Positions 1-9,122 of a stretch of 17,988 nt of DNA are shown piece by piece (position 1 is the stretch's first letter; every line of letters starts with the position of its first letter). A model generated the notes under the pieces. It made no database searches. It had not been told where the DNA came from and saw nothing but the letters and a program-made list of their open reading frames with translations. Made by a program: the position numbers and the translations under genes. Origin of the DNA: Larix sibirica (Eukaryota; Streptophyta; Pinopsida; Pinales; Pinaceae). Location of the stretch: assembly GCA_004151065.3 (NCBI GenBank), contig NWUY0300034807.1, forward strand, positions 1 through 17,988, written 5' to 3'.

Positions 1-1093
1 TTGGCTAAGCATGAGAGAAAATGGGTTTTGGGTTGAGAGAGAGAAGCCTATAGGTGTTTTCTTCAACCTAGTGGCCTCATTGCCTAGATTGGGGGTGGTA
101 TTTGCATTCTGTCTATGGTTGGGTGGAAAAATGCTCTTACATAGCTAATTGCTTAGATCTTCTTCTATTAAGAGATAAGTATTGTTTGTTGTGTATGAAT
201 GTGCAATGATTTTAATCACTTCCTATTATGAATGCATTTGTTTATGCATGATATGTGTGGGGATATAGTTTTAATCCACCATGCTTTATATTCATGCACC
301 TACACATGCATTTCTTAGTTTATGTTGTCCATGGGTAACTTACATTAGTTATGAATTCAAATAATGAACCATCGGACAAAATTTAGAAATATGAAATTCA
401 TATCTACCCCTTCCTATAATCAAAATGATGAATAGGAATGCTACATAAAATAATTTTGTATAACCTTATGCATTAAAAAAATATATACCACACTACAAAC
501 CAAGATCTACAATATAAAAGAAAACATTGTTATGCTAAGATCACCAAACCTTACAATAATGCTTGACTTGGTAATTTCAAGGCTATGCTAACTTTCTTAA
601 AAAAAAAAATTCACAACATTTTTTTTAAATAGTGTGAACAATAACAAATTACTCTTAATAATTGTTCAAATTATTTTAAGCAAATTTTAATATTCATGTA
701 TTCAACCATTACACTATAATATGAATATAGACATTATATTTTTTTTGAAAAAATAACAAATACCGCTTTTAGAAAAATGTTGATACAATGGAAGAAGCTT
801 TTTAATCATTTTGCATATTAAGAATTTTACGGAGTAATTAAAATATGTGAAAAGAATTTCATTATAGTGAAAATAACACTTTACATAAGAAAAAATATGG
901 AGTAAATAAAAACTCATATATCACTTTCATTTTTAATACAAAATTTCACGTGACACCAAGTCTCTCCCTCTTCCATAGCAAAAAAGACTCCCTTTCCTCC
1001 CAAAATCTTCTCTTCTATGTTCCTAGTACCTACTCCACTCATGCCATGTAAATCCTTTTCATTTTACCCACTTTCATTGAATTTCAAGTTTCT
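1..1093. other. AT-rich 5' flank, no gene recognised
   Basis: I see no gene here. The first 350 bases are less AT-rich and contain several ATGCAT-type words (about 225-315), possibly the end of an old transposon, but I cannot name a family. From about 360 to 940 the sequence is AT-rich with homopolymer runs such as poly-A near 600-610. A CACGTG G-box-like hexamer lies at about 948 and is followed by a pyrimidine-rich stretch (960-1020). This could be a remnant promoter and leader, but no downstream exon is visible before the repeat and the LINE. Short open frames on either strand here look like chance in AT-rich DNA. Confidence 0.5.
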
Positions 1094-1234
1094 TATAATT
1101 TTATGTCTTACCAGTGCAATTCATGCATCTTATTTTCTATTTTATTTTAATTATAATGATTTTTATATCTTACAAGCGCAATTCGTGCATCCTATTTTAT
1201 ATTTTATTGTAATTATAATGATTTTTATATCTTA
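1094..1234. repeat. 62-bp tandem repeat interrupted by LINE copy A
   Basis: Units start at about 1094, 1155 and 1217. Each has a core resembling TATATCTTACAAGYGCAATT followed by a T/A-rich tail ending in AATTATAATG. The third unit is cut after 18 bases at 1234, where the LINE begins. The rest of that unit resumes on the far side of the LINE (8388-8450), where the same core and tail are found. The repeat is therefore older than the LINE insertion. Confidence 0.8.
1217..1234 (+). repeat. 5' target-site duplication of LINE copy A
   Basis: The 18 bases AATGATTTTTATATCTTA at 1217-1234 recur exactly at 8388-8405. Identity stops at the LINE boundary on both sides: after 1234 the sequence becomes TGATATGG, and before 8388 it is the LINE 3' end. 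LINE insertion by target-primed reverse transcription leaves such direct repeats, and 18 bp is a usual length. The target lies in a 62-bp tandem repeat, so part of the match is inherent in the repeat. The exact breakpoints still support a true duplication. Confidence 0.8.
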
Positions 1235-1298
1235 TGATATGGTGTTATGAAAAAACATAAAATTCACTTTGCAATGATAATCGCTCTCTGTTGTTCTG

Positions 1299-1307
1299 AA
1301 ACCCTAA
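1299..1307 (+). promoter_or_regulatory. telo-box-like AAACCCTAA in the LINE 5' leader
   Basis: AAACCCTAA lies 65 bases inside the LINE and is followed by a second CCCTA. In plants this 9-mer is known as the telo-box, a promoter element of many translation-related genes. LINEs depend on an internal 5' promoter, so its position is suggestive. The motif is short and chance occurrence is possible. The matching part of copy B is absent, so conservation cannot be judged here. Confidence 0.3.
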
Positions 1308-1422
1308 CCCTAGGAACTATCCTGCTCTGAATCGTTCCTTGTCTGTGCTCTACCCTTGGCAACTCCATGACTCATCTGGTGGGGGGGGAGGAAGGTCCTC
1401 CCAAAAAAATAATGATGTAATC

Positions 1423-2765
1423 ATGTCTTCAGTACCTATTGTACATCCATAGGAAGCGACAAGCAAAGACATGCGACAGAAAGACAAGGAAACAGAAGAA
1501 TTTATCATACCACCGCTGGAAGACTCATCCCCAAGAGGAAATGAAACCACCAGCACGTGCATAGACAAATCGAAAGATTGAATGTGTATTGAACTCCTTC
1601 CTAAAAGGACCAACACCAGAATTGAGTGTATGAAAGACCAAATCCCACTTTAACCTTTAGCTTGGATCCAAGCTATTTTTCACAGTAATCTTCTCAAGGA
1701 TTGAGAACAAAAATAGGTTAATGGATGGAGTTCCGTACTTCTTCAACTCAGCCTTCCTATTCATTCTCAATTGGATCGAAAGGTTCAACCCGGACACTGA
1801 GGATTTTTCATGGGCTCTGGTTTGGATTCGCTTGTACTCCCTCCGGCACAAGACTAATGGGATGAGGAAACCCTGCAAGAAATAGGAAACTCCTTAGGAG
1901 AATTTGTAAAGATAGCCGACCAAACCAGAGTCAATAAGTACACTTCATACGCAAGAATATGCATCTGCATGCACATAGCAAGATCCCTGCCAGACTCAAT
2001 CTGTCTAGTGCATGAAGATCTTGAATGGATCCATCTGGTTGATTATGAGCATGTCCCCTTCCGGTGCCGCAAATGCCATGAAAATGGACATATCTATAGA
2101 GATTGCCCTGAAAATAAGCCCGCTCCAGACCCCAAGAAATGATAGGCCACGGAGGAGGAAGGATTCAGAATTTTTATATCTAGGCGCCGCCAAAACCTTA
2201 AGAACCCTACGATCAACAAAACAACCAACACAACCACGAGCAATAGTTTTTATATCCTCACTAATCAGCAAAAGAGGATCCTGAAACCATGCATGCAAAG
2301 GATCAACAAGCTACAAAAAAGCAGCATGTGGAACTAGTTATTGAGAAGATTCCAAACTTGCAAGACCCCTCTTCCTCAGCAAAAGTTGTCTCACCTGAGA
2401 TCCCGACAGTGACACCAAAACCAAATCTAGATGTGGTCATGGATGAGGATATGAGCAATATATATCTAGTGGATTTGGATCTCTTAGGACTGGAGGAAGC
2501 ATGCCGCCACAAATCTTATATTGCTATTCTTTCCAAGAAGATACATCTACTGAAAGAAGCAGTAGCCAAAGTTAGGTCCAAGTCCAAACTGGGTATTCAA
2601 AATACCATGCAAAAAGATCAAAATAAAACTACAAAGGGCCCCCAAAAACACGGTAGGAAAACATATCTGTAGTGCCTCAACACCCTTGGAACCAATTTGG
2701 TTGAATTAGAGAAGTATGCCCAACTCACCGAGTTCTTTCCCTCCAACTCTCTAAGTTCTCAGTGA
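1423..2765 (+). pseudogene. LINE copy A ORF1 (DUF4283-like plus CCHC zinc knuckle), broken
   Basis: ORF1 proteins of plant LINEs bind the element RNA and form the transposition particle. The likely start is the ATG at 1423. Its frame continues with several stops (TAG 1450s, TGA 1570s, TAA near 1650). From about 1684 a second frame gives a DUF4283-like stretch (YFFNSAFLFILNWIERFNP, then ALVWIRLYSL). A frameshift near 1840-1857, shared with copy B, moves to the frame WDEETLQEIGNSLGEFVKIA. The zinc knuckle is intact: C-x2-C-x4-H-x4-C at 2065-2106. A 2-bp insertion near 2272, absent from copy B, shifts the C-terminal part (2289 onward). The TAG at 2670 is probably a decayed CAG. Reading through it, the frame stays protein-like (ELEKYAQLTEFFPSNSL) to the TGA at 2763-2765, which overlaps the ORF2 start. 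Confidence 0.85.
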
Positions 2766-5700
2766 ATATCATCTCCTAGAACGTAAGAGGCATCAACGGT
2801 CTGACCAAGCACATAATGATGCATAGGAAACTTCTTCAGGAAAATCCCTCTTTGATCCTAATCCAAGAAACCAAATGTAGCAGCAATAATCTAAAGACCC
2901 CCATGGCGCATCTCTGGAAATGTTGTAAAGCAGTGGCAGTAGATGAAAATGGAGCCTTGGGAGGCCTTACGCTTTCCTAGATCCCCCAAGAGGTAAACAT
3001 ATATGATTCCCTTGTCACAAGGAACTCAATCTCAGCTTCTTTTCATGTCTTGGGAATCAAATTTCATGGGCGCCTCTCTAACATTTATGGACCCCAATCC
3101 TCGAAGCAAAAAATTAGTCTTCTTGATTATATGGAATGGTATAGGCTCACCTACCCCAATCAGCCTTGGATACTTGTTGGGGATTTCAACATGATCACCA
3201 ATCTCAAAGAGAAAAAAGGAGGACGTGGAATCCTATATCAGGAAGATGTATGATTCAAGACTTTCATAGATAATAACAAGCTAGAAGAAGCTGAAACAAC
3301 TAATGGTATCTTCACCTGGAACAATAGAAGATGATGTGCCAACCAAATTGCCTCAAAATTGGATCACTTCCTTATCTCAAAGGACATAATAGAGCTGGGA
3401 ATGAACTTGAATGCAATGGTTCTCCCTCATGCAGGCTTAGAACACTAGCCCATCTGTTTAAGATGGCATGGGGAAAATACTCACATGAAGTGTCCCTTCT
3501 GGTTCAAAAAGTTTTGGATCTCCCATCTATACTTTTAGGAAACAATTAAAAACTAGTGGATGGGATACCAAATCTCTGGTGCCTCTAGGATGTATAGGCT
3601 TCAATAGAAACTCAAACTCCTCAAGCATAACCTGAAAAATATGGAATAAGAGCACATTTGGAAAAATATTCACTGCCAAATCCACCCTAGATCAAGAAAT
3701 GGTCTCTCTTCAACAACAAATGATCAATGATGATCGCACAGAGGAAAGGAACAAAAGGGAGGCATATATTCAAGCTCAAATAGAGGATCATTACAAGTAG
3801 GGGGAGACCCTATGGAGACAAAAATCCGGAATCAGCTGGTTGAAGGAGGGGGAGCGTAATACTGCTTTATTTCATCCCTCCACCATTCAACATAGAATTC
3901 ACAACACAATCACTAATATAAAGAAATCGAATGGTTCTAGAGTGGAAACGCATGAGGATAGTGAAGACACCCAGGAAAGAAGCAAGGCCATAAACCAGGT
4001 TGCCACTCACATCCCTTCAATTATCATGGAGGAACAAAATGCAAATTTAATGAGGCCTATAACCCCTTTTGAGGTTGAAATGGCTATTCAACAAATGGTT
4101 GAAGGAAAATTTCTAGGTCCTAATGGCTTCACTATTGAATTCTTTCACCATTGTTGGGACCTTCTAAAGGAAGAATTTTGGGAGATAGTGGAAGAATCAC
4201 ACAGAAAACAGTGGGTACTTCCAGCGTTCAATGCCACCTTCATTACGCTCATCCAAAAGGAGGATAACGTGGCTTCCCCAAGTAAGTACAGACCCATAGC
4301 TTTCTGTAATGTCATCTACAAAATAATTTCAAAATTTATTTCCAATCGCCTTAAACCGCTCCTTCCCTCCTCATTTCCCCGAAACAAACCGGTTATGTGG
4401 AAGGTAGACAGATCCTAGACGGAATAATTCTAGCACATGTGGTCATCCATTCTTTAAAAACAACCAAAAATCTTGGCATGCTTCTTAAGTTGGATCTTTC
4501 CAAGGATTTTGACAAAATAAACTGGGATTACATTGAAAGAATCCTTCACGCCTTTCACTTCTCTCCCTCATGGACCAAATGGGTGTTATATTTGATCTCC
4601 ACCCCCTTTTTCTCCATTCTTATCAATGATGCTCCCTTAGCCACATTTACCCCTTCTAGAGGAATCCATCAAGGAGACGCCCTCTCCCCATTTCTATTCA
4701 TCCTCATGGAAGAGGTGTTGGGACGCATGATTAAGTCCATCTATATAATGGGGCATATCAAAGGTGTACCTTTGAATGAGAATCCCCCACTCACACACAA
4801 ACAATTCGTCGATGACAACCTTCTAATGGGTCACCCCTCTATTCAAGAAGCAAGAACCCAGCCCCACATTCTTCAAGTCTTCTTAGAATCCCCGGGAACC
4901 ACAATCAAACTTGAAAAATACCACATCTTCTTTTTTAATACTCTGATCATCACTCAGAGGAATATGGCCAAAATCCTTGGATTTACCATAGCCTCTCTCC
5001 CCTCTTGGCAGTAACTTCTTGACAAACTTGATCAAAAGCTCTCTTCTTGGACTTTCATATCCCTAAATATTGTTGGGAGCCTCACCCTCATTAAATTTGT
5101 CCTTCAAGCTATGCCTCTATAACTCTTCTCCATCCTTGCTACTCTGAAATGGGTCCTAAAATATATCAAAAATATACAATGCACCTTTATTTGGGGAGGC
5201 GACAAAAACCACCTCAAATGGCCTCTTGTTAAATGGGACACGATTTGTACACTCAAGTCGGAAGGAGGCCTAGGCCTAAAAGATCCGACCAAGAGCAATG
5301 AAGTGATGAGTGCCAAAATTTGGTGGAATTGGGAAACACATAATTCAATTCCATGGGCCCAATTATGGAACCAAAAATATGCCCCTATTTGGGACCCTCG
5401 GGAAATAATATGTTTCAATCTCTCAACCCATGGTTCTCTCATCTAGAACACAACAAACACTCAAAGGTATCTGGTTCAACAACATAGTTTCTGGGAAGTT
5501 TGAAATGAAGCCTCTGCCCACTTCTTGACGGACTCCTGACAACATGTACCCAGTTTAGATGGTATCCTACAGCTGCCCTATATCTCGAATTCTATTCAAA
5601 CCTCCGAAAACCTCCTTGTAAAATAATACCAGGATGACAACGACATGTAGGAATTTAGGACTTGGAAGCATCCTAGGGAATGGGGGCTACCCATCAATAA

Positions 5701-7072
5701 TGAGGATATGGAAACAATTTGGCAGGAGCTGCAAAACCGAAAGATCCATAATCAGCAGGAACCATATATTATTAGCTCGGGTTACAAATCGGTTGACACA
5801 ATACACTGTCAAAGAGGATTATCATTTGCACTCTTAGCACAACTTAGAACAAAAAGATCCCATCTGGTTAAAAATATGGAACATGAAAACATGGCCAAAA
5901 GTTACCACCTTTCTATGGTTGGTCATCCATAAATGCTTCCTCTTATGCGACAATCTCATAAAGCGAGCCTTCTATGGACCGTTTAGGTTTGTACTCTGCT
6001 ACAACCAGGAAGAGACAATGGAGCACCTGTTGAACACATGTCCTTTCTCCAGTGGTCTATGGGATAAAATATCTCTATTATGCAGAAGATTTAATCGCAT
6101 CCATGGAAATCTGGTGCAGTTTATCAAGAATTGGAATGATTAGCCCTTTCAAAATAATATCTTAAATTGTCTCTAGACCATTATTCTAGGCTTTGTCGTC
6201 TGGGAAATTTGGAAGAAGCATAACCAAAGGATTTTTGAAGACAAGGTTAGGAATGAGGACATAGTGTGGGCTATGTATAAAAACCACATCCTTGAGACTT
6301 TTTTCCTCAATAATTGGGCAGAACAAGACTTCCAAGTAGATCAACTGGAAACCACCATAATGCAAAACTGGGGTTTCACAATCCAGCCTCAAAAAATTCA
6401 CACCATTTCTATATCCAGGGTCCCTTTGAGCCCGAATAAATGGAGTTGTCCACCCACTGGCTTCTTCAAGCTCAATTTCAATGGCACCTCCAAAGGAAAC
6501 CCAGGACCGACTGGGTTTGGTGGAGTTTCCTAGGATAGCTCATGGGAAATCACTCGCCTTTAATTTGGGAATCTCGGCGATGACAGCAGCAATGTTGTTG
6601 AACTAGCAACACTCCTACATGGGATTCAACTAGATATAAAATGGTCTCTTCTTCCTTTGGTGATGGAGGGGGACTCACAAATAATAATCTCACTAGCCAG
6701 GAAAATAAAATGCAGAGCTCAGTCAACAAATTATCACCAAGCTGGAGGCTCATCTATGGTCTCTCCCAACTAGATGATTTCCTCCCCACCTTAGGATATG
6801 TTATGTTTCAACATGTCAAAAGGAACGCAAATGCAGTGGCTGATCGATTAGTGAACGAAGGGGTCTCCTGTAACTCATCCCTTCGAGATCTGGATCTGGC
6901 TATGCTAAATGAAAACATGCTCAAAACATAGTGCCTCACTGTGGCCAAGCAGGATTTCCACTCTCCGGATGCAGCTTATATCTAGAACCCCAAGGAGTAT
7001 GACGTGTCAGTCCGAGAAGCCACCACCTCCCACCACGTGGCTCCTTTTCGACCAACCCACCATGTAATTTAA
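2762..7072 (+). pseudogene. LINE copy A ORF2 (APE endonuclease - reverse transcriptase - zf-RVT - RNase H), broken
   Basis: ORF2 nicks target DNA and reverse-transcribes the LINE RNA. The span is 1,437 codons, in the usual range for plant LINEs. Endonuclease (2762 to about 3450): N-V-R-G after a stop at 2777 where Trp is expected, QETKC, NIYGP, GDFN, SKLDHFL, then E-H-stop-P at 3440-3451 for the usual S-D-H-W-P. RT (about 3840-5010): GPNGFT near 4115, SKYRPIAFCNVIYK near 4280, a frameshift at about 4380 shared with copy B, DLSKDFD at 4493-4513, GDALSPFLF near 4675, and the catalytic FVDD intact at 4805-4816. The LPxKYLG block is lost to a 48-bp deletion at 5002/5003. A WGG/KWPLVKWD region lies near 5190-5240 and zf-RVT at about 5860-6070. 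RNase H (about 6466-6890): first catalytic Asp changed to Asn (NFNGTSKGNPG), then NVVELA, MEGDSQ and AVADRL present. The final TAA is 7070-7072. Confidence 0.92.
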
Positions 7073-8025
7073 TGTCTATCCTCAAGGATGCACTCAACTT
7101 TTATGAGGTTGTCCTTCCAAGCGATTTGCAGAGCTGGCTCTGGTACTTTGGAAATCATTTCATTCTAGTGCGAATTTATGGTCTGCATGAATGTCGTTTC
7201 CAGGCTATTTGACAAGGTTTGATACCATATTTTGGGGTTGTGTAGCAGAAATTCAGCCAATGCTTCTATTATGTGTCTGGTTGGTCGATTGCTTAGTGCT
7301 TGTCTCAACCTCCCCGTTCAGGTAATTGGATTTTCCATGCTCCTTTTTTTCTTAAAATAAGTCTCTCTCCTCCGTGGCTCTAGTCTACATTTTTCTATGG
7401 CTTCGGGCTCCCTCGTTTGACAGTCATCATGTCCCGATGACCCAGATCAAATCCTCAACATGGTGGTAGAGGCCATGGGCACTCAGGAAACCGTGGTCGC
7501 AGAGGTTCTATTGATTGTGGCTATGACAACTCTGTTCCAATCCATTTGATAACCATGTTAGATGACTGGGAGGAGGAATTGGTAATACAGCAGATGAGTA
7601 GTCAAAGGGAAAGGGTCAGGTGCAAACATTACTGGCTGGTGAAGACATCACTCGCTCAAATTCTTATGCACTCACATGACCTCACTTAGGGGAATAACCC
7701 CTCCCCTTCACCTTCCCCAGCTTTGGTTATTCATACTGCTTCCTCTTCGGTAACCTCTCATGTTTTCAAACTCGTGGTGCACCAAGGCACTCAGCAAGGC
7801 GAGGATCCCTAGATGTCAGGTGTTCAAACGAACATTACTTCGATGAGTGGCCACAAGCGCGAGCATGTTGAGCGAAAGAATTCAGTACTCTCCTCCCTTC
7901 AAAAGAAAACGGAACCGCTTCCTAAAAAAATGGCTTTGGACAACACATCCAACGCAGAGAATTATCGCTGCCCCATTCTGGAAGAAAAACCCGAGGATGC
8001 AGATGCGGCCAACAACCTCAAGTAA
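7072..8025 (+). pseudogene. Candidate third LINE ORF (ORF3), copy A, with seven internal stops
   Basis: I do not recognise this protein. One frame runs 318 codons from the ATG at 7072 to the TAA at 8023 with no frameshift. Its seven internal stops are TGA 7210, TAG 7243, TAG 7294, TAG 7381, TGA 7438, TAG 7687 and TAG 7810. None is TAA, although TAA should be the commonest chance stop in AT-rich DNA, and every one fits a decayed CAG or CGA. The N-terminal third is aromatic and hydrophobic (LQSWLWYFGNHFILVRIYG). Arg/Gly-rich HGGRGHGHSGNRGRRG follows at 7459-7506. Next come an acidic patch (DDWEEEL), a PSPSPSP linker near 7699 and a Lys-rich C-terminus. The ATG overlaps the ORF2 stop as TAATG. 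It could be a nucleic-acid-binding accessory protein by composition alone, or a long 3'UTR that is open by chance. Nonsynonymous differences from copy B show no constraint since the duplication. Confidence 0.5.
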
Positions 8026-8387
8026 CTATGTGGTCTCCTCTTTACTCTTTTTGCTAGCAGTTTAGAATGGGCATTAGGAGCTCGACTCATAAGACTATTA
8101 CTTTATTTGTTTCTAGGTTAACTGTCCACTCCGACTGCCATATGAGGTGCTCTTTTTGTGTCAAGCATTCAGATGTCAAACTTTTCTGCAATTATTTTGT
8201 TATTTTTCTTGTGGGCAACACTCTCTTTTATGTTGGTTTTGATATTTCATGTCTGAGAAGAATTTTAGAGGTTTTTAGTCTGTTTTTTTGATCCGGTGAG
8301 ATGCCTCTGATTCTTAGACCTCAAGACTCTCCTGTACATATACTATTTTTGTATTATAATATAATTTCTCTATAAAACTTTTTAAAA
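8026..8387 (+). other. LINE copy A 3' untranslated region
   Basis: This stretch runs from the ORF3 stop to the target-site duplication. It contains no convincing coding frame and ends in a T/A-rich segment with TATAATATAATTTC and a final TTTTTAAA just before the duplicated target. The 3' end of LINE RNA is where the reverse transcriptase starts copying. The matching stretch in copy B (16902-17263) has the same end point. Confidence 0.7.
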
Positions 8388-8405
8388 AATGATTTTTATA
8401 TCTTA
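8388..8405 (+). repeat. 3' target-site duplication of LINE copy A
   Basis: This is an exact 18-base repeat of 1217-1234. The 62-bp tandem repeat core continues directly from here, which restores the unit that was cut at the 5' side of the LINE and fixes the LINE 3' end at 8387. Confidence 0.8.
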
Positions 8406-8477
8406 CAAGTGCAATTCATGTATCTTATTTTATATTTTATTTTTAATTATAATGAAGTAAATTCCGAAAACACATAC

Positions 8478-8619
8478 TTAGGAAATATGAATTAACTTCA
8501 TTACATTTACATTATCAATGTTGAAAACAATTTGTCCAGACTCACAACTTAGGAAATATGAATTGACTTCACTACATTTACATTATCAATGTTGAAAATA
8601 ATTTGTCCATACTCACAAC
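8478..8619. repeat. 71-bp tandem duplication
   Basis: Two units start at TTAGGAAATATGAATT (8478 and 8549). They differ by only a few bases and share the segment ACATTTACATTATCAATG and the ending ACTCACAAC. The same pair exists after copy B, so this small duplication predates the large segmental duplication. Confidence 0.85.
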
Positions 8620-8680
8620 TCAATGGTACCACAAAGTCAATTTAAAGGTACCTTTTAAAAGCACATATTAACTTCATTAC

Positions 8681-8728
8681 TTAGATTCAATGCTATCTAC
8701 CTACTTAGATTCAATGCATTCTACCAAT
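8681..8728. repeat. 24-bp tandem duplication
   Basis: Two units begin with TTAGATTCAATGC (8681 and 8705) and end in a TCTACC-type tail. The pair is present again at 17557-17604, so it also predates the segmental duplication. Confidence 0.75.
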
Positions 8729-9122
8729 ACGTTGTCTTTATTTTGAGTGAATATCGCTGAATATGTGAATGTGTGAATATGGTTGAAAAGGTAATTATTA
8801 AAATGACATGACATTTAACCCTAAATAAATTGAAAGGCGTGGCATTATAAAATGAAATAATAAACATGGATAAATTTCAAAATCCAACTTATAAGAGTTA
8901 TATTATATTTTATGGTACGTTTTCTATATATTTTGTATTATGATTGTTAAGTATTTGTTTAATTAAGTTTATTGTTGGTTTATTTATTTATATTTAAAAT
9001 TTTATAGGTATTAATTATTTGTTTTTAATTAAATTTATTGTATATTTATATTTTAACAAAAAATTATAAAAAAAATATTTAAATTGAATACTAAATAACA
9101 TTAACAATAATAAATTAAGCTA

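Larger units (their letters stand above)
1235..8387 (+). mobile_element. LINE (L1-like non-LTR retrotransposon), copy A, full length but inactive
   Basis: This 7.15-kb element is bounded by an 18-bp target-site duplication. In order it holds a 5' leader (1235-about 1422), a broken ORF1 with a CCHC knuckle, and a broken ORF2 with APE endonuclease, reverse transcriptase, zf-RVT-like and RNase H regions. A candidate third frame and a 3' untranslated region follow, ending in a short T/A-rich tail with no long poly-A. It has no LTRs. Many in-frame TAG and TGA codons and several frameshifts make it inactive. Compared with copy B it lacks 48 bp in the RT (junction 5002/5003), and it keeps a full 5' end that copy B lacks. 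Family placement as a plant L1-like LINE with RNase H is firm. The exact family name is not known to me. Confidence 0.93.
8406..9122. other. AT-rich 3' flank of LINE copy A, duplicated at 17282-17988
   Basis: This non-coding host DNA is shared with the copy B flank. By eye, the first 330 bases differ by about two substitutions and one short replaced segment (8743-8750 region). The rest differs by roughly a dozen substitutions, and an 18-bp segment near 9007-9024 is missing in copy B. No gene is visible. It contains the 71-bp and 24-bp tandem repeats listed separately. Confidence 0.8.

Noticed and set aside
1-360. LTR of a Ty1 or Ty3 element at the window start
   Set aside because: No TG...CA terminus pair, primer-binding site or second LTR can be seen. 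The evidence is insufficient.
714-1250. Short open frames in the AT-rich flank (714-917 minus, 1017-1250 plus)
   Set aside because: They are Phe/Tyr/Ile-rich chance frames in AT-rich DNA. The second runs straight through the 62-bp tandem repeat into the LINE.
1299-1316. Interstitial telomere array
   Set aside because: Only two partial CCCTAA units are present, which is too short for a telomeric tract. It was kept only as a telo-box-like motif.
1350-1616. 88-codon minus-strand frame over the LINE 5' leader and ORF1 start
   Set aside because: It is antisense to the plus-strand ORF1 frame and its composition is unremarkable. It is a shadow of ORF1.
7072-8025. Readthrough or stop-codon reassignment as the explanation for TAG/TGA in ORF3
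   Set aside because: The same stop types also disrupt conserved Trp codons in the endonuclease, and frameshifts are present, so mutational decay is the simpler reading.
7847-8065. Alternative 72-codon plus-strand frame overlapping the end of ORF3 (and 16741-16941 in copy B)
   Set aside because: It overlaps the ORF3 frame, which is continuous with 7072-7812, and it does not extend upstream. It is more likely a shadow.
8067-8291. 74-codon open frame in the LINE 3'UTR (85 codons in copy B at 16943)
   Set aside because: It lies after the ORF3 stop and has no recognisable motif. The two copies end at different points because a single base change removes a stop. I treat it as 3'UTR.
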